Assembly: GCA_017936385.1 (NCBI GenBank)
Contig: JAGBFQ010000020.1
Location: 62,001-126,000 of the forward strand
Source: Rikenellaceae bacterium
Lineage (GTDB): Bacteria > Bacteroidota > Bacteroidia > Bacteroidales > Rikenellaceae
Direction: 5' to 3'
DNA: 64,000 nt
Shown: in pieces, positions 41,285-51,105 of the stretch
Layout: every line of letters starts with the position of its first letter
How positions within the stretch are numbered: position 1 is the first letter of the stretch
The notes under the pieces: model-generated
The model's database searches: none
What the model saw: only the letters and a program-made list of their open reading frames with translations
What the model was told of the DNA's origin: nothing
Program-made: the position numbers and the translations under genes

Positions 41285-43111
41285 TTATTTATGTTTCTTG
41301 TTATCATAGTACGGATAGGCAATTTTCATGTTTTTGACATAGTCCACAAGGTGCGGGCGTGTGATGGTGTCGGTCAGGTATTTCTCGACAATCAGCGAGG
41401 CGATGGGCACAGCAATGGTTCCACCAAAGCCTCCGTTTTCGACATATACCGAGATAGCAATTTTCGGGTCATCTTTGGGTGCAAAGCCAAGGAAAGTCGA
41501 GTGGTCCTTACCTTGCGGATTTTGGGCTGTTCCTGTTTTGCCGCACAACTCCAATCCCTGCAATCGACCCAAAGCCACAGCCGTACCTCCAGGCTCGTGT
41601 ACCGCCTTATACATACCCTCGACGATGGTTGAGAAGTGTTTGCGGTCAATCAATGTTGTGTGACGTTCGTAGAAACGGCGGTCAATGGAGTCACGTCCCT
41701 CGATATGTTTCACCACATGCGGAATGTAGTAGTAGCCACGGTTAGCAATGGTTGCCGCCAGATTTGCCATCTGCAAAGGCGTACAACCCAACTCACCTTG
41801 GCCTATTGACAACGAGATGACGGTCAGCGAGTTCCAATGCTTGTTATACACCTTGTCGTAGTACGCTCTTGTAGGCACATTACCGTTCAGCTCGCCCGTA
41901 AAGTCCGAATCCAACTTTCGGCCGAAACCAAAGCTGCGTACATACTCGTTCCACTGTTCCAGCGCATCACCAATTTCGGGATACTTTCGACGATTGTCCA
42001 AGATATTGCGGAATACATAACAGAAGTAGGCGTTACACGACATCTGCACCGCTTGTTCGAGTTTGATGGGTGACGGGTGGGCGTGACATGCAACACCTTT
42101 TCCTACCTTATAACCCATACTGCACGGGTAGTGTTGTTCGGTTGTCAGGACCCCTTCTTGCAGACCAATGAGTCCATTAACAAGTTTGAAGGTCGAACCG
42201 GGCGGATATTTCGACATCACAGCGCGGTTGAAGAGCGGTCTGCGCGAGTCACGCAACAGCTCCATGTAGTTGTTACCGCGTTCACGTCCCACCAATTGGT
42301 CGGGGTTATAGCTCGGGCTGCTGGCCATAATCAGAATTTCGCCCGTCGAAGGTTCGATGGCAACAATACTGCCTACCTTACCCGCCATAAGTTCCTCGCC
42401 AAACTCCTGCAAGCGTGCGTCGAGTGTGCTGGTGAGTGCCAAACCCGCCGTGGGAAGTGTATCGAAACGTCCGTCCTCATATTGTCCTTTAACAATACCG
42501 TGCACATCCACAAGGTTGATTTTTACGCCTTTTTCGCCACGCAGTTCCTTTTCGTAGGCAAGTTCGATTCCGCTCTTACCTATGTAGTCGCCACTGCGAT
42601 AGTAGTCGTCGCGTTCGATATCTCGTTCACCTACCTCGCCCACATATCCAAGCAGGTTGCCCGCAATGTTTCGCGGATAGGAACGTGCCGTACGCAACAC
42701 CACATAAAATCCGGGGTAATTCAATTCATCGAGTCGCAATTTCGCCTCCTTGCTGATTTGCGACAACAAAACCGACGGGCGTCGCCACGAGTAGTTGCGT
42801 GCCTTACGCAGTTCGCGTTTCAGTCGCTCCTTACTGACATTTACAATGCGGCACATGAGCATCGTGTCGAACGGTTCAACGTCGCCCGGGATAATCATCA
42901 AGTCGTAGATTTCCTTGCTCTGAATCAGATATTCGCCATTACGGTCATAGACCACACCACGCGGCGGATATTGCACCTCGTAGCGCAGACTATTGTTGGC
43001 CGAACTTCGTTTGTATGAGCCGTCAACAATCTGAATATAAAACAGTCGCAGTGCGATGATGCCAAACACCACCAACACCGCAAACCTCAGAATCCTGTAT
43101 TTGTTGTTCAT
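41285..43111 (-). CDS. mrdA: Penicillin-binding protein 2
   Basis: 608 residues from MNNKYRILRF; the longer frame starts inside mreD. Class B transpeptidase of the elongasome. One N-terminal membrane anchor (about 5-25), a pedestal domain with PPRGVVYDRNGEYL, and the transpeptidase domain with KYPPGSTFKLVNGL (SxxK nucleophile), SCNAYF (SxN) and LCGKTGTAQ (KTG). Overlaps the end of the rodA upstream region by spacing only: rodA starts 16 bases after its stop. Confidence 0.96.
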   Translation of the reverse strand: MNNKYRILRFAVLVVFGIIALRLFYIQIVDGSYKRSSANNSLRYEVQYPPRGVVYDRNGEYLIQSKEIYDLMIIPGDVEPFDTMLMCRIVNVSKERLKRELRKARNYSWRRPSVLLSQISKEAKLRLDELNYPGFYVVLRTARSYPRNIAGNLLGYVGEVGERDIERDDYYRSGDYIGKSGIELAYEKELRGEKGVKINLVDVHGIVKGQYEDGRFDTLPTAGLALTSTLDARLQEFGEELMAGKVGSIVAIEPSTGEILIMASSPSYNPDQLVGRERGNNYMELLRDSRRPLFNRAVMSKYPPGSTFKLVNGLIGLQEGVLTTEQHYPCSMGYKVGKGVACHAHPSPIKLEQAVQMSCNAYFCYVFRNILDNRRKYPEIGDALEQWNEYVRSFGFGRKLDSDFTGELNGNVPTRAYYDKVYNKHWNSLTVISLSIGQGELGCTPLQMANLAATIANRGYYYIPHVVKHIEGRDSIDRRFYERHTTLIDRKHFSTIVEGMYKAVHEPGGTAVALGRLQGLELCGKTGTAQNPQGKDHSTFLGFAPKDDPKIAISVYVENGGFGGTIAVPIASLIVEKYLTDTITRPHLVDYVKNMKIAYPYYDNKKHK

Positions 43112-43121
43112 TGCCTCTTTG

Positions 43122-43643
43122 TCAGAAACTGTTATTGTAATTGCGCGGAGCAAACACCGAGGCCACGCCCCATATCAATAGCACCGTAGCAATGGTATTA
43201 ATCACCACCTTCACTCCTATAAGCCAGATGTACTTCAGCGTCATAGCCTCCAGCGCAAAGAACACCATGCAGTGGACCGCCACAAACACCGTAGCATAAG
43301 CCAAAAACTTACCTACACCCACCTGCATCGGTGCTGGCACACCTCCATCTGTGGCGTTATCCTTACCCACGGCCAAGCGCAACATCAACGGTCGCACGTA
43401 GGCTGTCAGCAACGAGGCACAAGTATTGACGCCCACAAGTCCCATGGTAATATCCATCAGTATGCCTGCCAACAATCCGCACAGCAACACCACAATGGGT
43501 TTGGTACGCATCGGTAGCAGCAATACAAATGCCACATAAATCAGCGGGTTGAAGTAAATACTGATTTGCACCTGATTGAAAATCAGACTCTGCAATAGTG
43601 CAACAGCCGCCAACAGCAGTGTATATCGTAGTCCTTGATACAT
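43122..43643 (-). CDS. mreD: Rod-shape determining protein MreD
   Basis: 173 residues, about five transmembrane helices, no large soluble domain. LRYTLLLAAVALLQSLIFNQVQI, NPLIYVAFVLLLP and CGLLAGILMDITMGLVGVNTCASLLTAYVRP correspond to the MreD pattern, and its place between mreC and mrdA settles the assignment. It links MreC/MreB to the wall synthases. 43 bases separate it from mreC. Confidence 0.9.
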   Translation of the reverse strand: MYQGLRYTLLLAAVALLQSLIFNQVQISIYFNPLIYVAFVLLLPMRTKPIVVLLCGLLAGILMDITMGLVGVNTCASLLTAYVRPLMLRLAVGKDNATDGGVPAPMQVGVGKFLAYATVFVAVHCMVFFALEAMTLKYIWLIGVKVVINTIATVLLIWGVASVFAPRNYNNSF

Positions 43644-43686
43644 AAGGTTTTATTCTCTCTTCGGTTTGTTTTTTGCCCGACTCGCT

Positions 43687-44523
43687 CTACTTTACATATT
43701 TGACCGAGTCCTCGAGGTTCATAATAATCTCGGCATCTCGGTTCTCGACCAGCACCACCTTGTGGGTAGTCATAAAGTCGGCGCTTAGTCGAACACGAAT
43801 TGTACTCGACGGCGAGTTATCGCTATTGGTTATATTGTCGACCGTTCCGATTCTCACACCCTCGGGGAAGTAGAACGAATAGGCCGTCGACACAATCGTA
43901 TCACCCACCTCAATGGGCGTATATTTAGGGATTTCGGACAATGTGACAAAATGTCTGTCCTTGCCATCCCAACTAATCGAGCCGAACTCTCCACTATGGG
44001 TTGGTCGACCACTTGCGCGGAACTCCGTATTCAGCACCGACATACACACCGCATAGTGCTCTGCACACGAAACCACATAACCAAACATGCAACCGTCCGC
44101 AGTCAGCACCGCCATACCATCTCGCACACCATCACCCCAACCGCGGTCCACCGTGATGAAGTTCTGCTGATGCGATACCGTATTATTTATAACGCGCGCA
44201 GGGGTATGCAAATATTTCAAGTTAATGGTATCCAGATTGGCGTGCAATTCATACTCGTTGACTGCCGTCTGATATGCCTCCAACTCATTTTCCAGCTCAG
44301 CCACACGAGCGACCAGTCGTTCGTTCTCCGTAGCCAGGTGGAAGTATTTACCCACCGATGCAAACATAGAGTTCACACCACCCACAAATACATTTGAAGC
44401 CGTGAGCAGTTTGGCCTGTGCGTATGCCGACGAGTTGGCATAAAAGTGTAGGGAGAGCGATTCCAATATTATGAAAATCGCTCCCACATACACTTTACTT
44501 AGGAATAACAATAGTCTGTTCAT
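43687..44523 (-). CDS. mreC: Rod-shape determining protein MreC
   Basis: 278 residues from MNRLLLFLSKVY (alternative ATG four codons upstream). A membrane anchor (about 7-26) leads to a coiled-coil (ATENERLVARVAELENELEAYQTAVNEYE, about 65-95) and a periplasmic beta domain with NFITVDRGWGDGVRDGMAVLTADGCMFGYVV, the MreC core. It scaffolds PBP2 and RodA outside the membrane. Confidence 0.94.
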   Translation of the reverse strand: MNRLLLFLSKVYVGAIFIILESLSLHFYANSSAYAQAKLLTASNVFVGGVNSMFASVGKYFHLATENERLVARVAELENELEAYQTAVNEYELHANLDTINLKYLHTPARVINNTVSHQQNFITVDRGWGDGVRDGMAVLTADGCMFGYVVSCAEHYAVCMSVLNTEFRASGRPTHSGEFGSISWDGKDRHFVTLSEIPKYTPIEVGDTIVSTAYSFYFPEGVRIGTVDNITNSDNSPSSTIRVRLSADFMTTHKVVLVENRDAEIIMNLEDSVKYVK

Positions 44524-44604
44524 CTCTCTGCACAAGGCACACCCCTACCCTCATTTAACCAATGTCTGTCGGACTCGGGTGAGGCTTTTATGTGCCGCAA
44601 ACGA

Positions 44605-45624
44605 TTATCGCATCAAGAACGGCAGACGCTCCACATTCTTCAGAGCCAGACCTGCACCACGGGCAACGGCACGCAACGGGTCGTCAGCCACAACGAACGG
44701 GATACGACACTTGTCGCTCAAACGTTTGGCCAAGCCACGAATCAGAGCACCACCACCGGCCAAATACACGCCTGTCTTGTAGATGTCCGAATACAACTCA
44801 GGGGGCATCATCTCCAGCACCTTCATCACAGCGGCATCCACCTTGATGAGTGATTTCTCGAGTGCTTGAGCGATTTCGCCGTACGACAGCGTAACAGTTT
44901 TGGGCAACGAAGTGACAATATCCGGACCGGTAATCACATAGTCATCCGGTTCGTCATCAAGTTGAGTCAGTGCCGAACCGATAGCTATCTTAATATCCTC
45001 GGCAGTACGCTCGCCCACTTTCACGCCATGGCGTTGGCGCATGTAGTTGAGAATGTCTTCGGTGAACACGTCACCTGCAACATTGATACTTTCACTACAT
45101 ACGATACCGCCCAGCGATATACAAGCGATTTCGGTCGTACCACCACCGATGTCGATAATCATGTGTCCCTCGGGAGCCACAACGTCCAGACCGGCACCCA
45201 TAGCCGCAGCCATAGGCTCGTGAATCAGATATACTTCGCGTCCACCAGCATGTTCGGCCGAGTCGCGCACGGCGCGGATTTCGACGTTTGTCGAGCCGCT
45301 GGGGATGCAAATCACCATCTTAAGGCTGGGCGCAAAGAGTTTGTTTTTGGGAAACACTTTGCGAATCATTCCCTTGAGCATCAACTCCGTAGCAGTAAAG
45401 TCGGCTATCACACCATCTTTGAGCGGGCGGATAACCTTGATACCGTCGTGGGTACGTCCCTGCATTTGTCGTGCTTGGGTACCGATAGCCTCGGTATTAT
45501 TATTGTGGAGGTTGATGGCAACAATCGAAGGTTCGTCCACCACCACCTTGTTGTTATGGATAACCAGTGTATTGGCCGTACCGAGGTCGATAGCCAACTC
45601 CTGGGTAAGCGAGAAAAGTCCCAT
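44605..45624 (-). CDS. mreB: Actin-like cell-shape protein MreB
   Basis: 339 residues from MGLFSLTQELAIDLGTANTLV. Phosphate 1 DLGTANTLV, phosphate 2 MIIDIGGGTTEIACI, and the adenosine motif VYLAGGGALIRGL of actin-fold ATPases are intact. It polymerises on the inner membrane and positions the elongation machinery. Starts 29 bases after purH and 81 bases before mreC. Confidence 0.97.
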   Translation of the reverse strand: MGLFSLTQELAIDLGTANTLVIHNNKVVVDEPSIVAINLHNNNTEAIGTQARQMQGRTHDGIKVIRPLKDGVIADFTATELMLKGMIRKVFPKNKLFAPSLKMVICIPSGSTNVEIRAVRDSAEHAGGREVYLIHEPMAAAMGAGLDVVAPEGHMIIDIGGGTTEIACISLGGIVCSESINVAGDVFTEDILNYMRQRHGVKVGERTAEDIKIAIGSALTQLDDEPDDYVITGPDIVTSLPKTVTLSYGEIAQALEKSLIKVDAAVMKVLEMMPPELYSDIYKTGVYLAGGGALIRGLAKRLSDKCRIPFVVADDPLRAVARGAGLALKNVERLPFLMR

Positions 45625-45653
45625 TTTCTTGTCTTTGTGAGTCAGGTTTTCTA

Positions 45654-47177
45654 TTAGTGTTTGAAGTGGCGCAAGCCCGAGAACACCATTGCCAGGCCGT
45701 TGTTGTTGCAATACTCAATGCTGTCGGCATCGCGTACCGAGCCACCGGGTTGGATGAAGGTCTCGATACCTGCCTTGTGAGCTATCTCAACGCAGTCGGC
45801 AAACGGGAAGAATGCATCCGAAGCCAGAGCCGCACCCTTCAGGTCGAAACCAAACGATTTAGCCTTGTCGATTGCTTGGTTGAGTGCATCTACGCGCGAG
45901 GTTTGGCCCACGCCGCTGGCCAGCAGGCAACCGTTTTTAGCAATCACAATGGCGTTGCTCTTTGAGTTTTTGACAATCTTGTTGGCAAAAATCAAGTCAG
46001 CCTTTTCGGCGTCGGTGATTTTGCGCTCGGTAACAGCGGTCAGTTCGCTATCAACACCTCCTACCACGCTGTCACGGTCTTGAACCAAGGCACCGTTGAG
46101 AACCGAACGAACCAAACGGGGGTTGCGCTCAGTGCTTTTGAGTTTAAGCACGATGCGGTTCTTCTTGGTGAACAGGGTTTCGAGAGCAGCCTCCTCGTAA
46201 TCGGGAGCAATGATAACCTCAAAGAAGAGTTTATTAATCTCCTCAGCAGTTGCCGCGTCGATAGGTTTGTTGCAAATCAGCACACCACCAAATGCCGAAA
46301 CGGGGTCGCATGCCAAAGCTTTGGTCCACGCCTCAAGAACGGTATCGGCAGTTGCCACACCGCAAGCGTTGTTGTGTTTGAGAATAGCAAAAGCGGTGTC
46401 GCCCTCGAACTCCATAATCAAGTTGAGTGCGGCGTCGATGTCGAGCAGGTTGTTGTACGAAATCTCCTTGCCGTGCAGTTGGTCGAACATCTCGCCCAAG
46501 TTGCCATAGAACGAAGCTTTTTGGTGGGGGTTCTCACCATAGCGCAGCGATTGCTCTCCATCCAACGACAGACGCAACGATGCGGTTTTCTCCTCGCGGT
46601 TGAAGTAGTTGAAGATTGCGCTATCGTAGTGCGACGACACGCCGAATGCGTAGGCTGCAAAACGACGACGTTGCTCCAACGAGGTCGAGCACTCTTGCGA
46701 TTTAATCAAATCGTAGAGTTCGCCATATTGTGCTTGACTGCCTACGATAACCACGTCTTTGTAGTTTTTGGCCGCAGCACGGATGAGCGAGATACCGCCG
46801 ATGTCGATTTTCTCGATAATATCTTGTTCGGGAGCGCCCGAAGCAACGGTTTGCTCAAAGGGATAGAGGTCGACAATTACCAAGTCGATTTCGGGTATGT
46901 TATACTCAACGGTTTGAGCTTGGTCGGTGGTGTTATCACGACGGCAGAGGATTCCGCCGAAAACCGAGGGGTGCAGGGTCTTTACACGACCGCCCAGGAT
47001 TGAGGGGTAACCGGTGATAGACTCTACGGCAGTAGCCTCCAAGCCGAGGCTTTCGATGAACGACAATGTTCCGCCGGTCGAGTAGAGTTTTACTCCGCCT
47101 GCTGCCAACTCTTTGATAATAAGGTCAAGACCATCCTTGTGGAAAACCGAAATGAGTGCACTTTTAATCTTTTTCAC
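45654..47177 (-). CDS. purH: Bifunctional AICAR transformylase / IMP cyclohydrolase
   Basis: 507 residues; last two steps of purine nucleotide synthesis. N-terminal IMP cyclohydrolase (MGS-like) domain: KIKSALISVFHKDGLDLIIKELAAGGVKLYSTGGT and GRVKTLHPSVFGGIL. C-terminal transformylase: LRYGENPHQKASFYG, ILKHNNACGVA and SDAFFPFADCVE, with the C-terminal GLRHFKH. It leads the mreB-rodA operon from a good promoter, a linkage typical of Bacteroidetes. Confidence 0.97.
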   Translation of the reverse strand: MKKIKSALISVFHKDGLDLIIKELAAGGVKLYSTGGTLSFIESLGLEATAVESITGYPSILGGRVKTLHPSVFGGILCRRDNTTDQAQTVEYNIPEIDLVIVDLYPFEQTVASGAPEQDIIEKIDIGGISLIRAAAKNYKDVVIVGSQAQYGELYDLIKSQECSTSLEQRRRFAAYAFGVSSHYDSAIFNYFNREEKTASLRLSLDGEQSLRYGENPHQKASFYGNLGEMFDQLHGKEISYNNLLDIDAALNLIMEFEGDTAFAILKHNNACGVATADTVLEAWTKALACDPVSAFGGVLICNKPIDAATAEEINKLFFEVIIAPDYEEAALETLFTKKNRIVLKLKSTERNPRLVRSVLNGALVQDRDSVVGGVDSELTAVTERKITDAEKADLIFANKIVKNSKSNAIVIAKNGCLLASGVGQTSRVDALNQAIDKAKSFGFDLKGAALASDAFFPFADCVEIAHKAGIETFIQPGGSVRDADSIEYCNNNGLAMVFSGLRHFKH

Positions 47178-47233
47178 GACTGAAAATATTTTTTAATTAT
47201 TAATAATTGCATAAAATATATGGTATAACCCGC

Positions 47234-47242
47234 GCAAAGATA
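47234..47242 (-). promoter_or_regulatory. -7 element of the purH-mre operon promoter
   Basis: TATCTTTGC on the minus strand, 56 bases before the purH ATG, divergent from the gpsA promoter. Confidence 0.65.
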
Positions 47243-47286
47243 AAAAAAAGAGTTTGAATCCTTGCCATATATCCACAAATTTTACA

Positions 47287-47294
47287 TACTTTTG
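47287..47294 (+). promoter_or_regulatory. -7 element of the gpsA promoter
   Basis: TACTTTTG, with only 12 bases between it and the ATG at 47307, so the 5' leader should be about 6 bases long. Confidence 0.6.
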
Positions 47295-47306
47295 TACGGA
47301 AAAGTT

Positions 47307-48329
47307 ATGAACAATCTGTTAATGAATCCCAAAATATCCGCTTCATCGAAGTGTGCCGTCATTGGTTACGGTAGCTGGGCGACCGCCATCGTCAAGCTCT
47401 TGTGCGAAAACGAGAGTTGCGTATTGTGGTATGTTGCCAACCCCACCGTGCGCGAATCGCTGCAAAGTCGCGGCCACAACCACAAATATTTGCCTACGTT
47501 GACTTTCCGCAAGGAACAAATCGTGGTATCCGACCGTTTGGATGAAGTGGTAGAGGCGGCTGATATTATAATTCTGGCCACTCCGTCGGCTTTTTTGGCG
47601 AGTGTCCTTGAGCCGCTCACCGTATCACTCGAGGGCAAATTCGTAGTGTCAGCCATCAAGGGTATCATTTCAGATGGCTATCAGACCGTCACCGAATACA
47701 TACACGAACGCTACGGACTGCCTTACGACAATCTCGGAGTTATCACAGGTCCGAGCCACGCCGAGGAGGTTGCGCAGGAGCGACTTTCGTACCTTACCGT
47801 GGCATGCAAAAGCGTTGAGAATGCAGAGGAGTTGGCACGCAAATTCTCGACTCCATTCACCCTCACACGCCCATCGACCGATATCTATGGTTTGGAGTAT
47901 GTGGGTGTATTCAAGAATATTTACGCAATGATGGTGGGCGTAGCTCGCGGCGTGGGCTATGGCGACAACTTCACCGCAGTGTTGGTTGCCAATGCCGCTA
48001 TCGAAACCAAACGCTTTATGGACGAGACTTACCCGTTCGAACGCGACACAAATGTATCGGCTTTTCTGGGTGACCTGCTAGTGACTTCGTACTCGCAATT
48101 CGGCCGCAACCGAGCCTTCGGAATCATGATAGGAAAAGGCTACTCGGTGTTGAGTGCCAAGATGGAACTTAGAATGATTGCTGAGGGTTATTATTCAGCC
48201 GCTTGCATACACCACCTAAACAAAAACTTTAAGGTCGATTTACCCATTGCCGAGGCACTTTACAAGATTCTTTACGACGGTCGTTCGCCGCGTAATGTAC
48301 TGCGAGAATTGACCTCAAAACTGATTTAA
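47307..48329 (+). CDS. gpsA: Glycerol-3-phosphate dehydrogenase (NAD(P)+)
   Basis: 340 residues from ATG 47307; another ATG lies five codons on. Supplies sn-glycerol-3-phosphate for phospholipids. The Rossmann motif reads VIGYGSWATAIVKLL, where GxGxWGTA is usual. KGIISDGYQTVTEYI, VITGPSHAEEVAQ, and LEYVGVFKNIYAMMVGVARGVGYGDNFTAVLVANAAIE with the catalytic Lys (VFKN) are typical. The start lies just downstream of its promoter, and pgi follows after 39 bases. Confidence 0.92.
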   Translation: MNNLLMNPKISASSKCAVIGYGSWATAIVKLLCENESCVLWYVANPTVRESLQSRGHNHKYLPTLTFRKEQIVVSDRLDEVVEAADIIILATPSAFLASVLEPLTVSLEGKFVVSAIKGIISDGYQTVTEYIHERYGLPYDNLGVITGPSHAEEVAQERLSYLTVACKSVENAEELARKFSTPFTLTRPSTDIYGLEYVGVFKNIYAMMVGVARGVGYGDNFTAVLVANAAIETKRFMDETYPFERDTNVSAFLGDLLVTSYSQFGRNRAFGIMIGKGYSVLSAKMELRMIAEGYYSAACIHHLNKNFKVDLPIAEALYKILYDGRSPRNVLRELTSKLI

Positions 48330-48368
48330 TTTTAACACGAAATAAACACAAAACAACACATCTAAAAA

Positions 48369-49712
48369 ATGGCAAAAGTTACATTCGATAATTCGAACGC
48401 ACTGGCATTTGCAGGCGTTGACGCCGAAATGGTAAAGGCTGCTGATGCAGCCGCAGAACTTCTCTACAACGGACAAGGTGCCGGCAATGATTTCATCGGT
48501 TGGGTTAACCTGCCGAGCAGTATTTCGGCCGAGAGCTTGAACGACATTAAAGCTACTGCCGCACGTCTGCGTAGTAAAGCAGACGTAGTTGTAGTAATAG
48601 GTATCGGCGGTTCATATTTGGGCGCCAAGGCTGTTTACGACGCTTTGGGCAACACCTTCGAGGCTCTGCTCCCCAAACACGATAACCCTACCCTGGTTTT
48701 TGCAGGTAACAACATAAACGAGGACTATCTGGCCGAGATGATGGAGGCTTTGGAGGGTCACTCGATTGCGGCTATTGTGATTTCGAAATCGGGAACCACC
48801 ACCGAACCTGCCATCGCCTTCCGTGTAATTAAGGACACTATTGAGAAACGCTATGGCAAGGCTGAGGCTGCCGAGCGTATTGTGGCTGTTACCGACGGTG
48901 CACGTGGAGTGCTCAAATCGCTGGCTGACACCGAAGGCTACAAGAGCTACGTTATCCCCGACAATGTGGGTGGACGCTTCTCGGTTCTGACACCCGTGGG
49001 TTTGTTGCCGCTGGCTGTTGCAGGTGTTGACATCGAGGCTCTGGTTGCAGGCGCTGTCGAGATGGAGAAGGCCACCGCCGCAAACGTTCCTTTCGAGCAG
49101 AACGTTGCCAAACAATACGCCGCCGCACGTAACGCGCTCTATCGTAAGGGCTACAAGGTTGAAATTTTCGCAACCTACGAGCCTAAACTGCAATACGTTG
49201 CCGAGTGGTGGAAACAACTCTACGGCGAAAGCGAAGGCAAACAAGGTAAGGGTATATTCCCCGCAAGCGTGGTGTTCTCGACCGACCTCCACTCGATGGG
49301 TCAATACATCCAAGATGGCGAGCGCATGTTGTTCGAAACTGTTGTCAATGTCGAGAACCCTACTCGTACTATGACTCTCGAAGCAACGCCCGACAACGTC
49401 GACAAACTCAACTTCTTGGCCGGTCGCCGCATCGGTCAAATCAACCAGATGGCTCAACTCGGAACCATGTTGGCGCACGTCGACGGCGGTGTTCCCAACT
49501 TGAAGGTGAGCATCCCCGCTATTGATGCCGAGAACCTGGGTGCATTGCTCTACTTCTACGAGGCGGCTTGTGGTATCAGTGGTTACATTTTGGGTGTTAA
49601 CCCCTTCGACCAACCCGGCGTCGAGGCTTACAAACGCAATATGTTTGCTCTGCTTGGCAAACCCGGCTACGAGGCCGAGGGCGAGGAGTTGCGCAAACGT
49701 CTTGAGAAGTAA
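48369..49712 (+). CDS. pgi: Glucose-6-phosphate isomerase
   Basis: 447 residues, the shorter bacterial Pgi form. Interconverts glucose-6-P and fructose-6-P in glycolysis/gluconeogenesis. [37 protein letters not shown] (phosphate site), [20 protein letters not shown], and the C-terminal [20 protein letters not shown] (catalytic Lys region) are conserved. Probably cotranscribed with gpsA; followed by a perfect hairpin. Confidence 0.97.
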   Translation: MAKVTFDNSNALAFAGVDAEMVKAADAAAELLYNGQGAGNDFIGWVNLPSSISAESLNDIKATAARLRSKADVVVVIGIGGSYLGAKAVYDALGNTFEALLPKHDNPTLVFAGNNINEDYLAEMMEALEGHSIAAIVISKSGTTTEPAIAFRVIKDTIEKRYGKAEAAERIVAVTDGARGVLKSLADTEGYKSYVIPDNVGGRFSVLTPVGLLPLAVAGVDIEALVAGAVEMEKATAANVPFEQNVAKQYAAARNALYRKGYKVEIFATYEPKLQYVAEWWKQLYGESEGKQGKGIFPASVVFSTDLHSMGQYIQDGERMLFETVVNVENPTRTMTLEATPDNVDKLNFLAGRRIGQINQMAQLGTMLAHVDGGVPNLKVSIPAIDAENLGALLYFYEAACGISGYILGVNPFDQPGVEAYKRNMFALLGKPGYEAEGEELRKRLEK

Positions 49713-49730
49713 GAGTTTTTCTCTAAACAA

Positions 49731-49768
49731 AATAAATCCGTATGACCCGACGGTCATACGGATTTATT
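49731..49768. terminator. Bidirectional terminator between pgi and the oxidoreductase operon
   Basis: 17-bp perfect stem (49731-49747 with 49752-49768) with a 4-base loop between convergent genes, AT-rich at its base on both strands. Confidence 0.88.
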
Positions 49769-49771
49769 ATT

Positions 49772-50317
49772 TTAAGACAAGCGGTTGACTATTTCACCAC
49801 CATGCACCACCGCTTCGACATTTCGGTCGAGCATATCCAAAGCTCGTTCTGAGAGTGTGTGCAGAAGTCCTTCGCGCACACTCTCAATCGAAACCACGGG
49901 ACGCAAATGCAGATAAGCGCCCAATATCAGCATATTGAATAATTTGGAGTTTCCCATCTCGGCTGCACGCACCGCCGCATCGGTCGACCAGACCTCTATG
50001 TCTTTTCGAACGGGGCGCCGCGCCACTCCTCCCAAATCATAAATCAACACACCTCCTGGGCGAACCATCTGTTCGAATTTATCCAATGCCTGGCTATTCA
50101 ACACCACCGCTACGTCGCACTCCGTAACAATGGGCGAACTAATCGGGTGGTCGCTCATGACGACAGTCACATTGGCCGTTCCGCCACGCATTTCGGGACC
50201 ATACGAGGGCATCCAGCTCACCTCGTAACCCTCGGCCACTGCCGAGTGTGCCAAAATCTTACCCATCGACAACACTCCCTGCCCGCCAAAACCGGCTATA
50301 ATTACCTCCTCTTTCAT
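49772..50317 (-). CDS. 2-oxoacid:ferredoxin oxidoreductase, gamma subunit
   Basis: 181 residues from MKEEVIIAGFGGQGVLSMGKILA; the longer frame begins inside the beta gene. The gamma-type domain contains IIAGFGGQGVLS and YGPEMRGGTANVTVVMS, standard for KorC/VorC-like subunits. It completes a four-subunit enzyme that oxidatively decarboxylates 2-oxoacids to acyl-CoA, passing electrons to ferredoxin in anaerobes. Substrate (2-oxoglutarate versus branched-chain 2-oxoacids) cannot be told from sequence here. Starts 5 bases after the beta stop. Confidence 0.9.
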   Translation of the reverse strand: MKEEVIIAGFGGQGVLSMGKILAHSAVAEGYEVSWMPSYGPEMRGGTANVTVVMSDHPISSPIVTECDVAVVLNSQALDKFEQMVRPGGVLIYDLGGVARRPVRKDIEVWSTDAAVRAAEMGNSKLFNMLILGAYLHLRPVVSIESVREGLLHTLSERALDMLDRNVEAVVHGGEIVNRLS

Positions 50318-50322
50318 CTCAT

Positions 50323-51093
50323 TTATTCCTCCTTCACATTTTTGATGTCGCCCAACGGATAGAACGGCAACATATTTTCGACGAGCCACTTATTTGCCGC
50401 CACTGGCGACATCTTCCAACCACTATTGCACGTGGCAACAATCTCGACAAACGACACTCCGCGACCAGCCAAAGCATTTTCAAAGGCACAACGTATTGCC
50501 CGCTTTGCTCTACGTATATGCGTCACCGAAGCCACCGTCTGACGAGTCACATAACATACGCCGTCGAGGAGAGCCAACATCTCGGCAATCTTATAGGGAT
50601 AACCGTGCAGTTTAGGGTCACGTCCATCGGGCGATGTGGCCGTTTTCATTCCGCACAGCGTAGTAGGAGCCATTTGCCCACCCGTCATTCCATAGATTGC
50701 GTTATTGATATAGAACATCACGATACTCTCGCCGCGATTGCAGGCGTGAATTGCTTCACCCGTGCCGATGGCCGACAGGTCGCCGTCACCTTGATAGGTA
50801 AACACCACCTTGTCGGGTGCCAAACGTTTAATGGCCGTTGCCACGGCCGGAGCGCGACCATGAGCCGCTTCAGCCATATCGATATCGAGGTAGTTGTAGG
50901 CAAAGACGGCACAACCAACGGGACTGACGCCGATAGTCCTCTGCTGAAGTCCCATCTCTTCGATGGTTTCGGCAATCAGTTTGTGAACCACTCCGTGGCT
51001 GCAACCGGGACAATAGTGCATCGTCGCATCGGTCAATATTCGTGATTTGGAATAGACTTTATTCTGTTCGCAAATAATATCCTGCTCTCTCAT
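50323..51093 (-). CDS. 2-oxoacid:ferredoxin oxidoreductase, beta subunit (TPP-binding)
   Basis: 256 residues. The thiamine-diphosphate motif is GDGDLSAIGTGEAIHACNRGESIVMFYINNAIYGMTGGQMAPT (GDGD start, NN-x-x-Y-GMTGGQ end), with HYCPGCSHGVVHKLIAE and SPVGCAVFAYNYLDID upstream, the latter shared by KorB/VorB-type proteins. Pairs with the alpha subunit encoded 12 bases upstream. Confidence 0.92.
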   Translation of the reverse strand: MREQDIICEQNKVYSKSRILTDATMHYCPGCSHGVVHKLIAETIEEMGLQQRTIGVSPVGCAVFAYNYLDIDMAEAAHGRAPAVATAIKRLAPDKVVFTYQGDGDLSAIGTGEAIHACNRGESIVMFYINNAIYGMTGGQMAPTTLCGMKTATSPDGRDPKLHGYPYKIAEMLALLDGVCYVTRQTVASVTHIRRAKRAIRCAFENALAGRGVSFVEIVATCNSGWKMSPVAANKWLVENMLPFYPLGDIKNVKEE

Positions 51094-51105
51094 AATTTTC
51101 TCACA